Positions 42,132 through 43,894 of a DNA stretch of 43,894 nt are shown piece after piece. Below the pieces are notes generated by a model that saw only the letters and a list, made by a program, of their open reading frames with translations, was not told the origin of the DNA and made no database searches. Source of the DNA: Clostridia bacterium. GTDB taxonomy: Bacteria; Bacillota; Clostridia; Oscillospirales; CAG-272. Within the stretch, counting starts at the first letter, position 1; the number at the start of each line of letters is the position of its first letter. The stretch is from contig JAFYBN010000058.1 in assembly GCA_017540175.1 (NCBI GenBank), positions 1 to 43,894 of the forward strand. Reading direction: 5' to 3'. The position numbers and the translations under genes were made by a program.

Positions 42132-43598
42132 ATGAAAAGGATCATTGCCCTGCTCCTTGCCGCGCTTCTTCTGACGCTCGCGTTCGCCTCGTGCTCGGAA
42201 TCGAAGGAAAACAGCGGGGACGATACCGCCGCACAGCCTTCGACTCCCTCGGCGGAAAATGAAACCGCGCCCGAAGAAGAGGTCATCACCGCCGTCTCCA
42301 CCCTGACGGTCACGAACAACGCCGGGCGGGACTACCGCATGATCTCCACCAACCAAGACAACCGTCAGGTGGATATCATCGCGGAAGAAATCACCGGCGC
42401 GACGCTGAACGACCTCGTGTACAACCGCAACGCCAAGGTCTCCGAGATGTACAACATCACGATGAGCGCCGAGGAAGCGGACTACGGCTCGATCAACGGG
42501 ATGGTGCAGAAGGACGCGGCGTCCGGCGACACCTCCTACGATCTCTACCTGACGAACTATACCGCCAACCCGCTGGGCATGGACGGCCGGCTCTATAATT
42601 TCTACGATCTGCCCCACGTCGACCTCAGCCAGCCGTGGTGGGACCAGAACGAAAAGGAAGACATGACGATCAAGGGGCGTCTCTTCCTCGCCATCGGCGA
42701 CATCTCCCCCACGGAGCTGCTCACCTCTGAGTGCATGCTGTTCAACAAGAGGCTCTTCGAGCAGGACGGCATGACCTTCCCCTATGAGGACGCGCTGAAC
42801 GGCACGTGGACGCTGGACAAGTGCTTCGCCCTCGCGGACGGCAAGACCCGCGACCTCAACGGCGACGGCAAGATCAAGGTGACCGACGACCTCTTCTCCC
42901 TGACCTGCTGGTACGACTACGCCGCTTCCCTTCTCTACGGCGCGGGCGGTGACTTCAGCCACGTCGACTCCGACGGACTTGCCGCGCTCGACATTGATCT
43001 CGAAAAGTCGATGAACATCTATGAAAAGATCTACTCCCTCGTCATCGACACGGAGGCGAATTACGAGACCGCCGAACACGAGCGCTCGTTCAAGGTGTTC
43101 AACGAGGGGAGAGCGTACTTCTGCGGCATCACGTTCCAGAAGATCGAAGCCTTCCTGCGCGACATGGAGGACGACTACGGCGTGCTCCCGATTCCGAAGT
43201 ATGACGAGACGCAGGCGAACTATTCCACCTGCGTGTCCGGCGCGGGCTCGATGGTCGTCGTTCCCGTATCCTGCGGCGATCCCGATTTCATCGGTCTGAT
43301 CATGGAGGCGATGGCGGCGGTCTCGTTCGACCAGATCACGCCCGACCTCATCCATGTGCTCGCCTCCACGAAAAACGTGCGCGACCAGGAATCCTCGGAG
43401 ATCACCCAGATGATCATCCGTCACCGCAATTTCGACACTGCCCGGATGCACGACGTCACGGTGGACGGCTATGTGGAAGCGCTGCTGCGCAAGAAGTCGA
43501 CCGACGTTTCCTCCTACTTCGCGTCGAACGAAAAGATGTGGAACAAGAAGCTCGAAACGGTGAACAAGAAATACACGAAGCTCGCCGAAGCACAGTGA
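42132..43598 (+). CDS. extracellular solute-binding lipoprotein
   Basis: 488 residues from the ATG at 42132 with GGAAAGGA upstream; the upstream open frame passes through the promoter and is ignored. Lipoprotein signal MKRIIALLLAALLLTLAFASC (Cys21), acidic linker, then a family-1-like binding domain with GTWTLDKCFALA and FNEGRAYFCGITF. A loop DLNGDGKIKVTDD near residues 241-253 looks like a calcium-binding dockerin/EF-type loop. It most likely delivers a sugar or oligosaccharide to an ABC importer, but no permease or ATPase gene is nearby. It is divergent from the GH99-like operon. Confidence 0.82.
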   Translation: MKRIIALLLAALLLTLAFASCSESKENSGDDTAAQPSTPSAENETAPEEEVITAVSTLTVTNNAGRDYRMISTNQDNRQVDIIAEEITGATLNDLVYNRNAKVSEMYNITMSAEEADYGSINGMVQKDAASGDTSYDLYLTNYTANPLGMDGRLYNFYDLPHVDLSQPWWDQNEKEDMTIKGRLFLAIGDISPTELLTSECMLFNKRLFEQDGMTFPYEDALNGTWTLDKCFALADGKTRDLNGDGKIKVTDDLFSLTCWYDYAASLLYGAGGDFSHVDSDGLAALDIDLEKSMNIYEKIYSLVIDTEANYETAEHERSFKVFNEGRAYFCGITFQKIEAFLRDMEDDYGVLPIPKYDETQANYSTCVSGAGSMVVVPVSCGDPDFIGLIMEAMAAVSFDQITPDLIHVLASTKNVRDQESSEITQMIIRHRNFDTARMHDVTVDGYVEALLRKKSTDVSSYFASNEKMWNKKLETVNKKYTKLAEAQ

Positions 43599-43643
43599 TT
43601 CCTCTCCGATCCGGCAAAACGCCCGGCTGACGGACAATAAAAC

Positions 43644-43686
43644 CGCGCGGCATTCCGAACGATGAACGGATGCCGCGCGTTTTTTG
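43644..43686. terminator. bidirectional terminator
   Basis: Perfect 10-bp arms CGCGCGGCAT (43644-43653) and ATGCCGCGCG (43670-43679) with TTTTTTG after it on the plus strand and AATAAAACC before it, a T-run on the minus strand. It closes both the solute-binding protein gene and the glycyl-radical enzyme gene. Confidence 0.93.
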
Positions 43687-43698
43687 TTTTACTTCGCC

Positions 43699-43894
43699 TC
43701 AGACGGCGTATTCCTGACGCCGGATGACGTGGTCCTGATAATCCTTGTCCAGTTCCACGAAATACGCGCTCCAGCCCCAGATGCGGACGATGAGGCGCTC
43801 GTAGTTTTCCGGGTGTTTCTGCGCGTCGAGCAGGGCGTCCCGGTTCACGGCGTTGAGCTGGAGCTGATGCCCGCCGCTCTGTACGAAGTACCGC
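43699..43894 (-). CDS. glycyl-radical enzyme (pyruvate formate-lyase-like), C-terminal fragment
   Basis: 64 C-terminal residues, the rest lying beyond the window end; the stop is at 43699-43701. The reading GGHQLQLNAVNRDALLDAQ followed by HPENYERLIVRIWGWSAYFV matches the conserved end of PFL/diol-dehydratase-type glycyl-radical enzymes. The glycine in RIWGWSA is the radical site (RVxGYxA in PflB), here with Trp where Tyr is usual. The reaction is not determinable: pyruvate formate-lyase, glycerol or propanediol dehydratase, or a sugar-related lyase are possible. An activating radical-SAM enzyme is expected nearby outside the window. Confidence 0.88.
   Translation of the reverse strand, partial: RYFVQSGGHQLQLNAVNRDALLDAQKHPENYERLIVRIWGWSAYFVELDKDYQDHVIRRQEYAV

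Noticed and set aside
42210-42260. Cohesin/dockerin cellulosome component in the solute-binding protein
   Set aside because: Only a single calcium-type loop is seen, further along the domain near residue 241, not the paired repeats of a dockerin.

Overview
The window looks like a piece of the chromosome of a GC-rich anaerobic Firmicute, most likely a gut-type member of the Clostridia (Eubacteriales/Oscillospirales-like; this is inference). Supporting signs are a WalRK two-component system with WalH/WalI-like partners, an oxygen-sensitive class III ribonucleotide reductase (NrdD/NrdG), a PdaA-like muramic acid deacetylase typical of spore formers, Mini-RNase III, TrmK, RecD2, GGAGG ribosome binding sites, clean TTGACA/TATAAT promoters and a glycyl-radical enzyme at the right edge. 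No phage, insertion sequence, CRISPR array, rRNA or tRNA was seen. 32 protein genes are supported, one of them cut by the window end.

Bases 160-13028 are all on the minus strand. Read in the direction of transcription they are walR, walK, a YycH-like and a YycI-like gene, then murA, a DUF1858 gene, trmK, a Nif3-family gene, an organophosphate-type MFS transporter, a PdaA-like deacetylase, a sugar-phosphate isomerase and a DMT exporter. Several of these have a cell-envelope theme.

Bases 13281-20234 (plus) hold nrdG, nrdD, a thioredoxin-reductase-like gene and recD2. nrdD has its own promoter with two NrdR boxes and carries a fused redoxin domain. The neighbouring reductase lacks the usual NADPH-phosphate signature. 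Together they look like a formate-independent anaerobic deoxynucleotide module. Two unusual non-coding repeats lie here: a 15-bp minisatellite and an array of short hairpins.

A minus-strand APH-like kinase (20422-21402) faces a plus-strand run: MoxR ATPase, DUF58 protein and transglutaminase membrane protein, then Mini-RNase III, a VbhA/Fic toxin-antitoxin pair of lower GC, homoserine dehydrogenase and a separate tandem-ACT protein.

From 31343 onward the content is surface and carbohydrate related: a YccF membrane protein (minus), a CBM9-like anchored protein and a 1479-residue seven-repeat secreted protein (plus), a GH130 phosphorylase and a GH99-like lipoprotein hydrolase (minus, probably one operon), a divergently transcribed solute-binding lipoprotein (plus) and the C-terminus of a glycyl-radical enzyme (minus). 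The GH99-like plus GH130 pairing suggests use of mannose-containing glycans, but no sugar permease is in view.
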